Program-made: the position numbers and the translations under genes
Notes under the pieces: generated by a model
Databases searched by the model: none
Seen by the model: only the letters and a program-made list of their open reading frames with translations
What the model was told of the DNA's origin: nothing
NCBI GenBank assembly: GCA_964020155.1
Contig: OZ026557.1
Location: forward strand, 1,132,501 to 1,196,500
DNA from: Chondrilla cf. caribensis
Taxonomy: Eukaryota > Porifera > Demospongiae > Chondrillida > Chondrillidae
Length of the DNA stretch: 64,000 nucleotides
Direction: 5' to 3'
Shown here: piece by piece, positions 45,034-61,933 of the stretch
Numbering within the stretch: position 1 is the stretch's first letter
Layout of the letters: each line of letters opens with the position of its first letter

Positions 45034-47361
45034 ATGGCTGAAGGTCCAGATCCTGCTAATCGGTCCTCACAAGACAAGTCGTCATGTCAAGAAGAACAAG
45101 AACCAGTCGTCGTTGAACCTGATGTGACATGTGGTCACTGCAAGAGAGAACTGAACAATCCTTTTCTGTTGTGCTGTCTACATTCGGTGTGTAGGGAGTG
45201 TCTTCCTAATATGGCAGTGAAAAATGGCCGCCTGAAATGCCCCAAATGTGGAGACACATCAACTCACTGTATCGACAGGAAGGTGTTGGAGAGCGAGTGT
45301 AGAGTGGACATCCTACGTTGTGTTCCAGTACCAAACGGTCCCCTAGCTCGGTATATCGAAGGAATGAAGATCGTACAGAAAGTAACTCAGAATGTCCCCA
45401 TTCCTTGTGGCAACAAGAAGTGCAGAAGTACTGGTTCACCATCGACTGTATTCTGTACAGATTGTGATACCTTCATGTGTGAGCGTTGCTACGATGCACA
45501 TGAAATGATTGGCATATTTGACAAACACACTGTGAAGACTCTGGAAGAGATCCACACTCAAAATGCCGCAGATATACAATCCTCGAAATGCACCACACCC
45601 AGTACCTGTCCCCAGCACAATGGAAAGGTTCTCGAGTATTGCTGTGAACAGTGTAACGTACTGATGTGTCAAGCATGTGCCGTAGACCGCAAATCCTCAC
45701 ACGTTCCAGTGTTTCTTGATGCTAGTGTGTCCCATCGTCACACTCAGTCGGTGAAGATCGCTCGTCAGATTGCTGTCTGCTATGAGAGGAAGTACCAGAA
45801 GATCGAGAAGGAGTTCCAGACTCAGATCAGAACTGTGGACGAGATGAAAGAGGCCATACTCCACAATATCAACAAAGCCTTCCAGAACATCCATCAGGTT
45901 GTGGATGAGAGGAAGGAGGAACTTTGTAGACTGGTTATAGCCACAGCAGAAGAGAAGAAGCGTACCATCAGTTCAAAGCTCACAGCTGCTAAGAGAGAAA
46001 AGGAGATGTCATCAAACACTCAGTCCTCCCTTCAGTTTCTCCTCACCAGTGGTAGCAGTCACGATGTTATAGCTAGTAAGGATCTGGTCCAAATGCAACA
46101 ATCCGTTCTCACCTCAAAATGGTTTCAGAAAGAATTTGAGAGCACTGTGTCTCAGGTGGTGACCTTTGACCCCACCAACCAAGATTTTCTTTTGAAGGCA
46201 ATCGGTGAATTTGGTGTTGTAGAAGACGGAGCCTGTCCTGTCAACTGTACAGTGGAGCCCAAACCAGAGACTGTACGTTGGAATGGATCTGACCCCCTTA
46301 AACTAACCGTGAACACATTCAACAGCAAGAACATACAATGTAAGCAAGGAGGTGATAATGTTGAGGCCTTCCTTCGTCCCAAGTCCCCCATCCCAGGTCC
46401 AGCCATCAAAGCGAGGGTCGTGGATGATGAGAACGGACAGTACACTTTATCCTTCCCTATCACATACCCAGGAGAATGTGATCTGTCCATTCTAGTGAAC
46501 GGGAGTGATGTTAGAGGTAGTCCGTTTGGTGTGGACTTCTTACCAAAGCCAAAACCAGTAAAGCTCAATAAGAATGTTGCAGAACTGGGGGCAAACAAGG
46601 GACAACTCAACTTCCCTCAACAGCCAGGTGGTCCTTTGGGTATTGCAGTAGCTCCAAATGGCCACACATTCATTGCCGACCACACCCACCATCAGATTCA
46701 TGTGTTTGATGAGCAGAGGAAGTACATCAGATCATTCGGTCAACCAGGAAGTGGAAATGGACAGCTACAATATCCTATTGGTGTAGCTGTGGATACTGAA
46801 GGACTGGTGTATGTTGTTGACTACAGTAACAATCGCATTGAAGTGTTTAGAGAGGACGGAACCTTTGTCAGACAGTTCGGGACTGGAGAACTTGGTAGGC
46901 CGTGGGGTGTAACTGTAAACAACGAACTTGTTTATGTTGCCGAATGGGGCAATAACAGAATATCCATCTTTACCCTGGAGGGTCAGCTCATACGTACCAT
47001 CGGATCACAAGGTAGTGGTCCTGGACAGTTCAGCAACCCTACGGCACCAGCCATCTCACCTGATGGGGACATGTATGTTGCTGACAAGAACAACCATCGT
47101 ATTCAAGTATTCAATTCGGACGGTGTATACCAAAGAGAGTTTGGTGGAGGACAACTGAAGTATCCTTACGACATCCTCATCACTGCTGATGGTCGTGTGT
47201 TAGTCGCTGACTATGGTAACAATCGTGTCGTCATCTTCAATACAACAGGACAGTTAATCCACAGTTTTCAAGTTCCTTCTCAACCTTATGGTCTAGCAAT
47301 TGACCACAATGGAGATCTTCTTGTTACACTGTACAGTGACAAACAAGTAGCTGTGTTTTGA
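45034..47361 (+). CDS. TRIM-NHL protein, copy A (TRIM2/3/71 type)
   Basis: Single coding exon, 775 residues from ATG 45034, behind an acceptor near 45018 (TTCATAG). Domains in order: C3HC4 RING from Cys33 (CGHCKREL...CCLHSVCRECL...CPKCG), B-box1-like zinc region (about 130-180), B-box2 (CPQHNGKVLEYCCEQCNVLMC, from about 192), coiled coil (about 235-345), filamin/IG-FLMN repeat (about 405-505, ending VNGSDVRGSPF), and six NHL repeats (about 525-775; for example YVADKNNHRIQVF). Such proteins are RING E3 ubiquitin ligases whose NHL propeller binds RNA or protein; cytoplasmic. The substrate is unknown. Zinc ligands look complete, so likely active. A nearly identical copy lies at 51188. Confidence 0.9.
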   Translation: MAEGPDPANRSSQDKSSCQEEQEPVVVEPDVTCGHCKRELNNPFLLCCLHSVCRECLPNMAVKNGRLKCPKCGDTSTHCIDRKVLESECRVDILRCVPVPNGPLARYIEGMKIVQKVTQNVPIPCGNKKCRSTGSPSTVFCTDCDTFMCERCYDAHEMIGIFDKHTVKTLEEIHTQNAADIQSSKCTTPSTCPQHNGKVLEYCCEQCNVLMCQACAVDRKSSHVPVFLDASVSHRHTQSVKIARQIAVCYERKYQKIEKEFQTQIRTVDEMKEAILHNINKAFQNIHQVVDERKEELCRLVIATAEEKKRTISSKLTAAKREKEMSSNTQSSLQFLLTSGSSHDVIASKDLVQMQQSVLTSKWFQKEFESTVSQVVTFDPTNQDFLLKAIGEFGVVEDGACPVNCTVEPKPETVRWNGSDPLKLTVNTFNSKNIQCKQGGDNVEAFLRPKSPIPGPAIKARVVDDENGQYTLSFPITYPGECDLSILVNGSDVRGSPFGVDFLPKPKPVKLNKNVAELGANKGQLNFPQQPGGPLGIAVAPNGHTFIADHTHHQIHVFDEQRKYIRSFGQPGSGNGQLQYPIGVAVDTEGLVYVVDYSNNRIEVFREDGTFVRQFGTGELGRPWGVTVNNELVYVAEWGNNRISIFTLEGQLIRTIGSQGSGPGQFSNPTAPAISPDGDMYVADKNNHRIQVFNSDGVYQREFGGGQLKYPYDILITADGRVLVADYGNNRVVIFNTTGQLIHSFQVPSQPYGLAIDHNGDLLVTLYSDKQVAVF

Positions 47362-47364
47362 TTA

Positions 47365-47675
47365 TATTAGAATTAGCTTTGTTTTACACATACGTACATG
47401 TACACATGATGTTAATTTGTGGTATAATATTGTTACATTGATCTAATTGATATTGATGTAATTCAATCAACATAATTGTATAATAGCATGACATTGTATA
47501 ATGTTTGTATATATATTGTATGTAGTATAAATATAACATATAAAATTGATATTATTATTATAACACATCCCCATATAGGCTGCAAAATATATTATATCTA
47601 TACATGCTACAATGAGCACAACATAGTAATATTATAGATGTACATTTATCACATTTTCAACTAATATTATTGTGT
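47365..47675. other. AT-rich 3' flank
   Basis: Rich in TATAAT and ATTGAT; no gene. Confidence 0.4.
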
Positions 47676-47679
47676 ATAT

Positions 47680-47782
47680 ACCATATAGTGGGATATTTTC
47701 ACGGGACCAAATTTTTGCAGATTTCACAGTTGGCCTAACATCTGCGAAATTTTTGTCCTACAAAAATTTCCCACTATACGGT
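47680..47782. mobile_element. Short hairpin MITE
   Basis: ACCATATAGTGGGA at the left and TCCCACTATACGGT at the right with an AAATTTTTG-rich stem; about 100 bp. Confidence 0.65.
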
Positions 47783-48239
47783 AGTCCGTGTACTCAATGT
47801 GTGGAATTAAAACAATATACATACATGGGTAATGGTTTGGTGTACATATTATATTATTATACATTATTAACATGTATTATTATATACATGCATATGTCTT
47901 GTTTATCACTAGGCTATATATGTACGAAGTCATCAAGCATATAAATATTCATAATAATATTATACCTCTAAAAGTGTTCACATCACATGTTCACATGTTT
48001 ACATCTTGCCATTCATTAATGTATAATATAGTATGCATACATTCATACATACTAATTTGGACCCTGGGCCATAAGCTATGTTAATCAGTACATACAAGAC
48101 CAACATCAATTGGATTAATATCACTCCTCCCCACCTACAAAGCCCAGGTCTGCAGTACCTCTAAAGGTGTGCACATGGTCCCCCTCTCTCTACATCCATG
48201 CTACATCTTCACTTCATGCAACATTGTTATCGAACATCA

Positions 48240-48899
48240 TTAATCAGACAAATAATTGATCAACATGCAAATAAAGTTGGAATAATTCTGCACGGGAACG
48301 GACTGTGAGAATGTTGTCATTTGTATGTCTCCAATGTTGGGTCTCTCTGCAGCATGGACACTGAATCCCAGCATGAAAGGGTCCAGCTTCTGTCCTTTCT
48401 TACCCTTCTTCGTCTTCTTGTTGTTCCCCAACTTCACTCCCCCTCCTCTACTGGTGCTGGTGTGCCCTCGGGGAGGGTGGGACCTGCCTCCTTGAGACTG
48501 TTTGGAGTGTGACGATGGTCTGTGGGTGGTCGTGGACTCTGTCATTCTAACTCCCTAGGACATGTGTACACACATCTTAGGTACAAATACGTATGTACTG
48601 CAAGTACATACATCAACGTATGAGCATTGACAAGGATGCACCTACACCAAAACTCCAAAAACATGCTTTCTTTAGTTGCATATTTACACAAATGTGCTTG
48701 CATGCACACTATGTAGGTATGGTTGATGTGTCCATGGTATGAGCAGGCTAATGAATGTGCTGTGTATTTCAAGGAATGGTGAAGAGTGTGCACACTGTAT
48801 GTATGTAGTAATATACCTCTGTAAGGATTACTGTACAAGCTACATGTACTCACACACAGTACGCCCATACACACAGTACACACACATCTATATACACAC

Positions 48900-48959
<60 letters not shown>

Positions 48960-49051
48960 ACAACACACCACACACACACACACACACACACATCTATACA
49001 CACACACACATACACACACACACACACACACGCACACACACACATACACGT

Positions 49052-49119
<68 letters not shown>

Positions 49120-49123
49120 CACA

Positions 49124-49193
<70 letters not shown>

Positions 49194-49448
49194 CAGTGAG
49201 TGGAGTGAAGGTGTGGAAGTGTCCTGTTGTCATGAGCCAAAGTGAGGATGTACGGTGGGCTAAATAGGTAGACTAACACTTACCTTGTTTAAGTGTTATG
49301 GGTGTTGTTGTTGTTGTTGTTGTTGTACCATGAGCTGTTGTGCCCTGGCCTGTACCTGTGTCATGGCCTGTGCTTGTAAGTAGGCTTGTTGGTGTTGGAA
49401 GAGCATGCTCTGTTGACTGAACAGGTTAGACCAATACTGCTCACTGGT
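48240..49448 (-). CDS. GIGYF: GIGYF-like C-terminal fragment
   Basis: Two exons on the minus strand. The first (from 49448) reads TSEQYWSNLFSQQSMLFQHQQ and is Gln-rich. The last (48554 to stop at 48240) contains KKGKKGQKLDPFMLGFSVHAAERPNIGDI, matching the conserved end of GIGYF1/2 (VRADPSLLGFSVNASSERLNMGEIE). GIGYF proteins work with 4EHP in translational repression. If the Gln exon ends at CAG|GTACAG (49356), the two exons join in phase 0. If it runs on to the stronger GTAAGT near 49285, a TAA is met after the poly-Gln tract. The GYF domain and all N-terminal exons are missing from the window; TRIM-NHL copy B occupies the upstream side. So this is a fragment or a gene with a very distant 5' part. 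Confidence 0.6.
48890..49192. repeat. (AC)n, GT on the GIGYF sense strand
   Basis: About 300 bp with AACACACCAC interruptions repeated twice, indicating internal duplication of the tract. Confidence 0.95.
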
Positions 49449-49483
49449 CTGTGGTGGGAGGAACAGGATATAGTGGATGGTGG

Positions 49484-49745
49484 TGGGTACAGTGGATGGA
49501 GGGATACATGTACAGTGGTGGGTACACTGGATGGAGGGATACATGTACAGTGGTGGGTACACTGGATGGAGGGATACATGTACAGTGGTGGGTACACTGG
49601 ATGGAGGGATACATGTACAGTGGTGGGTACACTGGATGGAGGGATACATGTACAGTGGTGGGTACACTGGATGGAGGGATACATGTACAGTGGTGGGTAC
49701 ACTGGATGGAGGGATACATGTACAGTGGTGGGTACACTGGATTAG
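49484..49745. repeat. 35-bp minisatellite, about 7.5 units
   Basis: Unit contains ACATGTACAGTGGTGGGTAC followed by ACTGGATGGAGGGAT; nearly identical copies at a 35-bp period. It lies just upstream (minus strand) of the Gln-rich GIGYF exon, inside its intron. Confidence 0.95.
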
Positions 49746-49759
49746 TAGTCTCAAGTAAA

Positions 49760-50380
49760 CAACACGTTTTCCTGATCACTTCCTGAAGTAGTGCGCAATC
49801 AGGGAAAAGTGTGGGGTGGTCCCACGAACACTTACAATCTCACACGTGCAGGTACACACAAGGACAGATCAAAGGTTTCCCATAGTAGCAACGCACATAA
49901 CACACGCACTTCACTTCACTCAGCTCCTCCGGGTTCGATCTCGTCCATTCTAGTCTCCCTATCATCGTAATGTTCCTGTCGACGAGGATTTTGTGGTCAT
50001 TAATAGGGGGGCGTTACTACACACCTAATCGGGACTGGTACAACGAGACCTTCCGATTTTGTCGATAGCTGTAATCCTTCTTTGCAACAGTTTATAAGAC
50101 TTCGGCGTTTTTCTAGATCTAGTACTTCTCGTTGGTAATATTCGTTTCTTCGTTTCAACATTATTGTCGATCGCCGAATATTGAGGTACGTATGTTCGGC
50201 TATAGCAGTAGCTACTAGGTGTAGAGTGTCCTACACCTATATGGTTGTACGTTCTGCATAGTGTGGTTTACAGATACTAACCTGTGACCTGACATGGGAT
50301 TGCTACCTTCTCACACACTTGTAGCCATGGAGTATTAGCCCTAACCTCCCACCACTTGGCACTCAACACAGGGGTATTAC
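49760..50380. other. Spacer, nothing recognised
   Basis: No exon or element supported on either strand. Confidence 0.35.
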
Positions 50381-50590
50381 AGACCTGTGTTCTCCCAACA
50401 CATGCTCCTAAACCATGCACCAAACACATGCTCCTAAACCATGCACCCAACACATGCTCCTAAACCATGCACCCAACACGTGCTCCTAAACCATGCACCC
50501 AACACGTGCTCCTAAACCATGCACCCAACACGTGCTCCTAAACCATGCACCCAACACGTGCTCCTAAACCATGCACCCAACGCATGTTCA
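50380..50590. repeat. 26-bp minisatellite, about 7 units
   Basis: Unit CCCAACACGTGCTCCTAAAC plus CATGCA; units differ mainly as CACATG or CACGTG. Confidence 0.95.
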
Positions 50591-50837
50591 TGGTACAGAG
50601 TGTCTATGGTAGGACCAAATGGTCTGGCCATGGTAGACTAACTCCAACCAGCTACATCTCTGGTCCAACTTAGTGGGCATAGATCAGCATTAACTACATT
50701 GAACTAGCCTTGTCAGTAACCTTAGTGGTTAGTACAGCTTGTACAATATCCTGGTTAACCCCACCCACTGTTTGTGTACAGTTCGTATGTTTGTCTGATA
50801 GCAAATGTAGGATATCCACATAGTGAGGCTTATTCAC

Positions 50838-50972
<135 letters not shown>

Positions 50973-51187
50973 GTGCATGTGTGTATGTATGTGTGTATTT
51001 GCACATGTGCATGTGTATGCATGTGAGCATGCCTTTGTGTGTGTACATTCTATACTGTTATCTTGTATTCCTCTATAGTTATAGTGAAAGTGAATAAAAT
51101 GCTGAAGGTCCAGATCCTGCTAATCGGTCCTCACAGGACAAGTCGTCATGTCAAGAAGAACAAGAACCAGTCGTCGTTGAACCTGAT

Positions 51188-53425
51188 GTGACATGTGGTC
51201 ACTGCAAGAGAGAACTGAACAATCCTTACCTGTTGTGCTGTCTACATTCGGTGTGCAAGAAGTGTCTTCCTAATATGGTAGTGGAAAATGGCCGACTGAA
51301 ATGCCCCAAATGTGGAGACACATCCACTCACTGTAACGATAGGAAGTTGTTGGAGAGTGAGTGTAGAGTGGACAGCCTACGTTGTGTTCCAGTACCAAAC
51401 GGTCCCCTAGCTCGGTATATCGAGGGAATGAAGATCGTACAGAAAGTAACTCAGAATGTCCCCATTCCTTGTGGCAACAAGAAGTGCAGAAGTACTGGTT
51501 CTCCATCGACTGTATTCTGTACAGATTGTGATACCTTCATGTGTGAGCGTTGCTATGATGCACATGAAATGATTAGCATATTCGACAAACACACTGTGAA
51601 GACTTTGGAAGAGATTCCCACTCAAAATGCCACAGATATACAATCCTCGAAACTCACCACACCCAGTACCTGTCCCCAACACAATGGAAAGGTTCTCGAG
51701 TATTGCTGTGAACAGTGTGATGTACTCATGTGTCAAGCTTGTGCCGTAGACCGCAAATCCTCCCACGTTCCAGTGTTTCTTGATGCTAGTGTGTCCCATC
51801 GTCACACTCAGTCTGTGAAGATCGCTCGTCAGACTGCCGTCTGCTATGAGAGGAAGTACCAGAAGATCGAGAAGGAGTTCCAGACTCAGATCAGAACTGT
51901 GGATGAGATGAAAGAGGCCGCACTCCACAATATCAACACAGCCTTCCAGAACATCCATCAGGTTGTGGATGAGAGGAAGGAGGAACTTTGTAGACAAGTT
52001 ATGGCCTCAGCAGAAGAGAAGAAGTGTACCATCAGTTCAAAGCTCTCAGCTGCTAAGAGAGAAAAGGAGATGTCATCAAACACTCAATCCTCCCTTCAGT
52101 TTCTCCTCACCAGTGGTAGCAGTCACGATGTGATAGCTAGTAAGGATCTGGTCCAAACACAACAATCCGTTCTCACCTCAAAATGGTGTCAAGAAGAGTT
52201 TGAGAGCACTGTGTCTCAGGTGGTGACCTTTGACCCCACCAACCAAGATGTACTTTTAAAGGCAAACAGAGAATTCGGTGTTGTAGAAGACGGAGCCTGT
52301 CCTGTCAACTGTACAGTGGAGCCCAAACCAGAGACTGTACGTTGGAATGGATCTGACCCCCTTAAACTAACCTTGAACACCTTCGACAGCAAGAACATCC
52401 GATGTAAGCGAGGAGGTGATAACGTTGAGGCCTTCCTTCGTCCCAAGTCCCCCATCCCAGGTCCAGCCATCAAAGCCAGGGTAGTGGATGATGAGAACGG
52501 ACAGTACACTTTATCCTTCCCTATCACATACCCAGGAGAATGTAATCTGTCCATTCTAGTGAACGGGAGTGATGTTAGAAGTAGTCCGTTTTGTGTGGAC
52601 TTCCTACCAAAACCGAAACCAGTCAATCTCAATAAGAATGTTGCAGAACTCGGAGCAAACAAGGGATATCTCGACTTCCCTCAACAACCAGGTGGTCCTT
52701 GGGGTATTGCAGTAGCTCCAAATGGTCACGTATTCATTGCTGACTACACCAGCCATCAGATTCATGTGTTTGATGAGCAGAGGAAGCACATCAGATCATT
52801 CGGTCAACCAGGAAGTGGAAATGGACAGCTACAACATCCTGAAGGTATAGCTGTGGATGCTGAAGGACTGGTGTATGTTGCTGACTATAGTAACCATCGC
52901 ATTGAAGTGTTTAGAGAGAACGGAACCTTTGTCAGACAGTTCGGGACTGGAGAACTCTGTGGTCCTTGGAGTGTAACTGTAAACAACAAACTTGTTTATG
53001 TTGGCGAATGGGACAACAACAGAATATCCATCTTCACCCTGGAGGGTCAGTTCATACGTAGTATGGGTTCAGAAGGTAGTGGTCCTGGACAGTTTGACGT
53101 ACCTACGGCACCAGCCTTCTCACCTGATGGGGACATGTATGTTGCTGACTACTTCAACAGTCGTATTCAAGTATTCAATTCGGATGGCGTTTACCGAAGA
53201 GAGTTTGGGAATGATCAACTGACTGAGCCATACGATATCCTCATCACTGCTGATGGTCGTGTGTTGGTCGCTGACACGAATAAAAACTGTGTTGTCGTCT
53301 TCAGTGTAACGGAACAGGTAATCCACAGTTTTCAAGTTCCCTCTGGACCTCACGGTCTAGCAATTGACCACAATGGAGATCTTCTTGTTACACTGTGCAA
53401 TGAAAATCAAGTAGCTATATTTTGA
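51188..53425 (+). CDS. TRIM-NHL protein, copy B, start codon context broken
   Basis: Nearly identical to copy A over RING, B-boxes, coiled coil, filamin repeat and six NHL repeats; the frame from 51188 is open for 745 codons. Copy A begins AAAATGGCTGAAGG; copy B has AAAATGCTGAAGG (about 51098-51110), one G less. The ancestral ATG therefore enters another frame and stops after 33 codons. In the domain frame there is an in-frame TAA just upstream and no ATG before Met at 51275, which lies inside the RING. So the RING is translated only if a new upstream exon joins in frame. A new CAG (TCCTCACAG, where copy A has CACAAG) could serve as an acceptor at about 51137. The long intact frame suggests a recent lesion or functional rescue. 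Confidence 0.75.
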   Translation: MTCGHCKRELNNPYLLCCLHSVCKKCLPNMVVENGRLKCPKCGDTSTHCNDRKLLESECRVDSLRCVPVPNGPLARYIEGMKIVQKVTQNVPIPCGNKKCRSTGSPSTVFCTDCDTFMCERCYDAHEMISIFDKHTVKTLEEIPTQNATDIQSSKLTTPSTCPQHNGKVLEYCCEQCDVLMCQACAVDRKSSHVPVFLDASVSHRHTQSVKIARQTAVCYERKYQKIEKEFQTQIRTVDEMKEAALHNINTAFQNIHQVVDERKEELCRQVMASAEEKKCTISSKLSAAKREKEMSSNTQSSLQFLLTSGSSHDVIASKDLVQTQQSVLTSKWCQEEFESTVSQVVTFDPTNQDVLLKANREFGVVEDGACPVNCTVEPKPETVRWNGSDPLKLTLNTFDSKNIRCKRGGDNVEAFLRPKSPIPGPAIKARVVDDENGQYTLSFPITYPGECNLSILVNGSDVRSSPFCVDFLPKPKPVNLNKNVAELGANKGYLDFPQQPGGPWGIAVAPNGHVFIADYTSHQIHVFDEQRKHIRSFGQPGSGNGQLQHPEGIAVDAEGLVYVADYSNHRIEVFRENGTFVRQFGTGELCGPWSVTVNNKLVYVGEWDNNRISIFTLEGQFIRSMGSEGSGPGQFDVPTAPAFSPDGDMYVADYFNSRIQVFNSDGVYRREFGNDQLTEPYDILITADGRVLVADTNKNCVVVFSVTEQVIHSFQVPSGPHGLAIDHNGDLLVTLCNENQVAIF

Positions 53426-53627
53426 GATATTTGATACTTTCTATGAGTTGTTGAATTAAAATTAAAGAGTTCATTATATGTTTATTATGGGCTATATGTG
53501 TATTATAATTTACCACAACCAATATTATTATTATTGGATTCTCGATATAATTTACATTGAAAATGAGCTGTAGCAGAGCATTGACAATAAAAACAGTTTG
53601 AGTGCAATATACCCAAACACTAAAGGT

Positions 53628-59108
<5,481 letters not shown>

Positions 59109-59288
59109 CTGCAGGGAAGGAATGAGCACAATGGAATCCTCACATAGCTTCACTGGACAACATACACATACGTACGTACATATGTAGCACACACAGTTCA
59201 CAGGTATGTACGTACATAAGTATACCAGCAGGTATGCTAGTTCACTTTCAGTTTTCATACCAGTGTATGGTGACACCCATACATACAT

Positions 59289-59325
59289 ACCTACGTACGT
59301 ACGTACGTACGTACGTACGTACATA
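59289..59325. repeat. (ACGT)n microsatellite
   Basis: Nine CGTA units in a row. Shorter ACGTACGT runs recur throughout 54,300-64,000. Confidence 0.9.
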
Positions 59326-59457
59326 AGTGGCATGTTAGAGTATGCGGTACATGACCACTACATAGTATGTATGGACATCGCATCGATAACGTAATATGTG
59401 TATGTACGTACGTAGTATATACGGTACTTCCCATAGTAAACTTCATGACGTCAGGCG

Positions 59458-59576
59458 GTCGACCGATGACCGTACGGGTGTCGATCGTTGACCGTCTGGG
59501 TGTTGATCGTTGACCGTCTGGGTGTTGATCGTTGACCGTCCGGGTGTTGATCGGTCACCGTTCGCTGATTTCCGTT
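59458..59576. repeat. Left subterminal repeats of transposon
   Basis: Four units of GTTGATCGTTGACCGTC(T/C)GG with small changes; candidate transposase binding sites. Confidence 0.8.
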
Positions 59577-59626
59577 ATGCTACGTACGTACGTAATTCCG
59601 TGACGATCGAAATGTTACGCAACGTG

Positions 59627-59638
59627 CACGTGACGTCA
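59627..59638 (+). promoter_or_regulatory. CACGTG plus TGACGTCA overlap
   Basis: E-box and CRE overlapping, about 75 bp before the BEN gene ATG; a probable core promoter element. The CRE core also occurs in the terminal repeats (ATGACGTCAGG). Confidence 0.4.
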
Positions 59639-59710
59639 CAAATTCTACCGTGAAAGGTGCAAAGACGCGCAGAGTTCTCTTCGAAGCTGTATTTTTCGTC
59701 AACGTTGGAG

Positions 59711-61514
59711 ATGAGTCTAAGAACTGCCATCAAAGCCTCAGAAATTGAGACATGTAAGTTTTATATATTTTATTTTATATTTATGTTTTATAGCACCTTG
59801 TATTCACCTTGCCTTTTCCTTTAGTGAAGTATTGTTTGATTTACTGGCCTGAAGAAGATTGCACGTCAGTGGTTAGCTGCAATGACATTTCTGAGCCTCA
59901 AGATATAAAAGTAAAGGCTCCATGCAAAGTGAAAGTAGGGAAGAAAGTCTACACTGGGGTTATTGCTGAAATTGGTTAGTTTTATGTTGTTGCATCACTG
60001 AGGACTGTGATTTGCATAGATTTATAGACTCTAAAGTGGATGTATGGTTCAATGTGAATAATGCTGACCTGCTTTTTACAGGAACAAAATGTGCAATGGA
60101 AAAGCTGGAGGATGATTTTGTACATGGCACTTTCCAGATAGACTTCAGCCCCCTTCAACCTGCTCCCAGGAGTAGAATCCCCTTAGCAGACATCAATACT
60201 GACATTGACCACAACAAGCGAGTGCCTTTAAAACGAAAAAGTTCCAGCAAGTCCACCCGCAAGACGAAGACAAAGAAGACCAACGATGCACCGACAGGGG
60301 AAATATTGAGTGTGTCTAAGCATGGTGGTCATCGAGGTGCAACAGATTCACTGGGTGAGAATGCACATCTACCAACAACCAGCAGCAACAGTTCGGGCAA
60401 CAGCTCTCCGTTACCAACGAAGACAAAGAAGACCAACGATGCTCCGACAGGGGAAATATTGAGTGTGTCTAAGCATGGTGGTCATCGAGGTGCAACAGAT
60501 TCACTGGGTGAGAATGCACATCTACCAACAACCAGCAGCAACAGTTCGGGCAACAGCTCTCCATTACCAACCAGAAGCAACAGTACAGACAACAACTCTC
60601 TTCCACCAATCAATGAAGATTCACCTCTCTTAGCAGAACATGATAGCCAGCTATTGAATGACTGGTGGTATGATGGGTGTGTAGACAACAATACGACGTT
60701 GGAATGTCTTTTGAATGTCCAGAAAGAGTTGGCCAAACAGCAGCAGCTGATTTTGCAAGAGCTGAGACAGATAAAGCAGATATTTACTAGCACCACATTC
60801 AATCATGGTACACCACATCAGACCACCACCACTACATCACATCCTCAAGCTTCTGCCTCTATCACCACCGCAGCACCTACTACACCACATAGTCATAGCA
60901 CACCACATCAGACCACCACCACTACATCACATCCTCAAGCTTCTGCCTCTATCACCACCGCAGCACCTACTACACCACATAGTCATAGCACAATCACCAC
61001 TCCAAATATTCATCTGTCTACACCCACCCTCCCCTATGATACTAACCCACATCATCATAGCATGATCACCACACCAAATGCTCAGATGTCTTCACCCAAC
61101 CTGCCCCATCTGTCAACTCCTGAGTCGTCCGCCCCAAAACAGTGGATTGCTCCAATCCCACCTTCAAAGCACACTGAATTTCCATTGGAAGACATCCCAG
61201 ACAGACTCCTTCCTGTGGAGAATGTTGCATGGCTATACAAGCATTTACTCACTGAGAGTAAATTCAGTGCAGTTGCTGTGAAACTTGCACGGGAAGTGTT
61301 CTTTGGTGATGCAGTCCTAAAAGAGTGCACCCCAAGAGGATGGGGGAGTATACCTGCACTCCCTCACACAAAGCTTAACGCGCTGAAGATGACATTGTTT
61401 GACCTTTACCCGTGTTTTTGGTCCAAACCTGAGTGCTTTGAGAGGAAATGGACATCAGCACAGGAAGCATTGGCACAAGTCTGCAAGCGACTTCGGCAGA
61501 AAAACAGATGTTAA
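59711..61514 (+). CDS. BEN-domain protein, transposon cargo
   Basis: Exons 59711-59753, 59825-59974 and 60082-61514 join in phase; 541 residues. N-terminal region YCLIYWPEEDCTSVVS...VGKKVYTGVIAEIG looks like the small beta-barrel (SH3/Tudor-like) module often found ahead of BEN domains. The middle is a low-complexity Ser/Thr/Pro/His region with two exact or near-exact internal duplications: 51 codons (offset 153 bp from about 60265) and 30 codons (60808-60897 and 60898-60987). C-terminal residues about 437-540 (VAWLYKHLL, VFFGDAVLKECTPRGW, LPHTKLNALK, CKRLRQK) fit a BEN domain, a DNA-binding and chromatin-recruiting fold. Role inferred: binding element ends or controlling its transcription, or silencing hosts' defences. 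Tc1 elements normally encode only the transposase. Confidence 0.75.
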
Positions 61515-61933
61515 ACTTTTTTTATTAACCTTTTTATTTAACACTATTATTTTCATCTCTGTCTCTTATTCATTCTAAGAAGGGAGATTTCTCGTAGACT
61601 GACTTCTAATTTCAAAGCGCGAGCGAATCCGAGCCCTACAAGAACCTTCTAAAGCTAGACTAACGTATAATTGTTTTACGTACGTACGTAGGACGTTAAA
61701 GAGCAATTAAACTTTGAACTTTGACTTGTTTATTTAATCTCAAGTGGCTGCAATTAACCGCGCGCATACAATACGTACGTACGTATTAAATATTACTCTA
61801 CTGTATTGTATTCGTTTATAAATCATGGACATCATGAATTGTTACATAACACAATACATTAAAATGCCTATTAATATACATAATATGCTGAAAAACGTTC
61901 TTAGTATGTACAAGCGAAAAACACAATTACAAC

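Noticed and set aside
49361..49786. Open frames in several frames over the 35-bp minisatellite
   Set aside because: The period of 35 bp makes all frames open by repetition; no splice or domain support.
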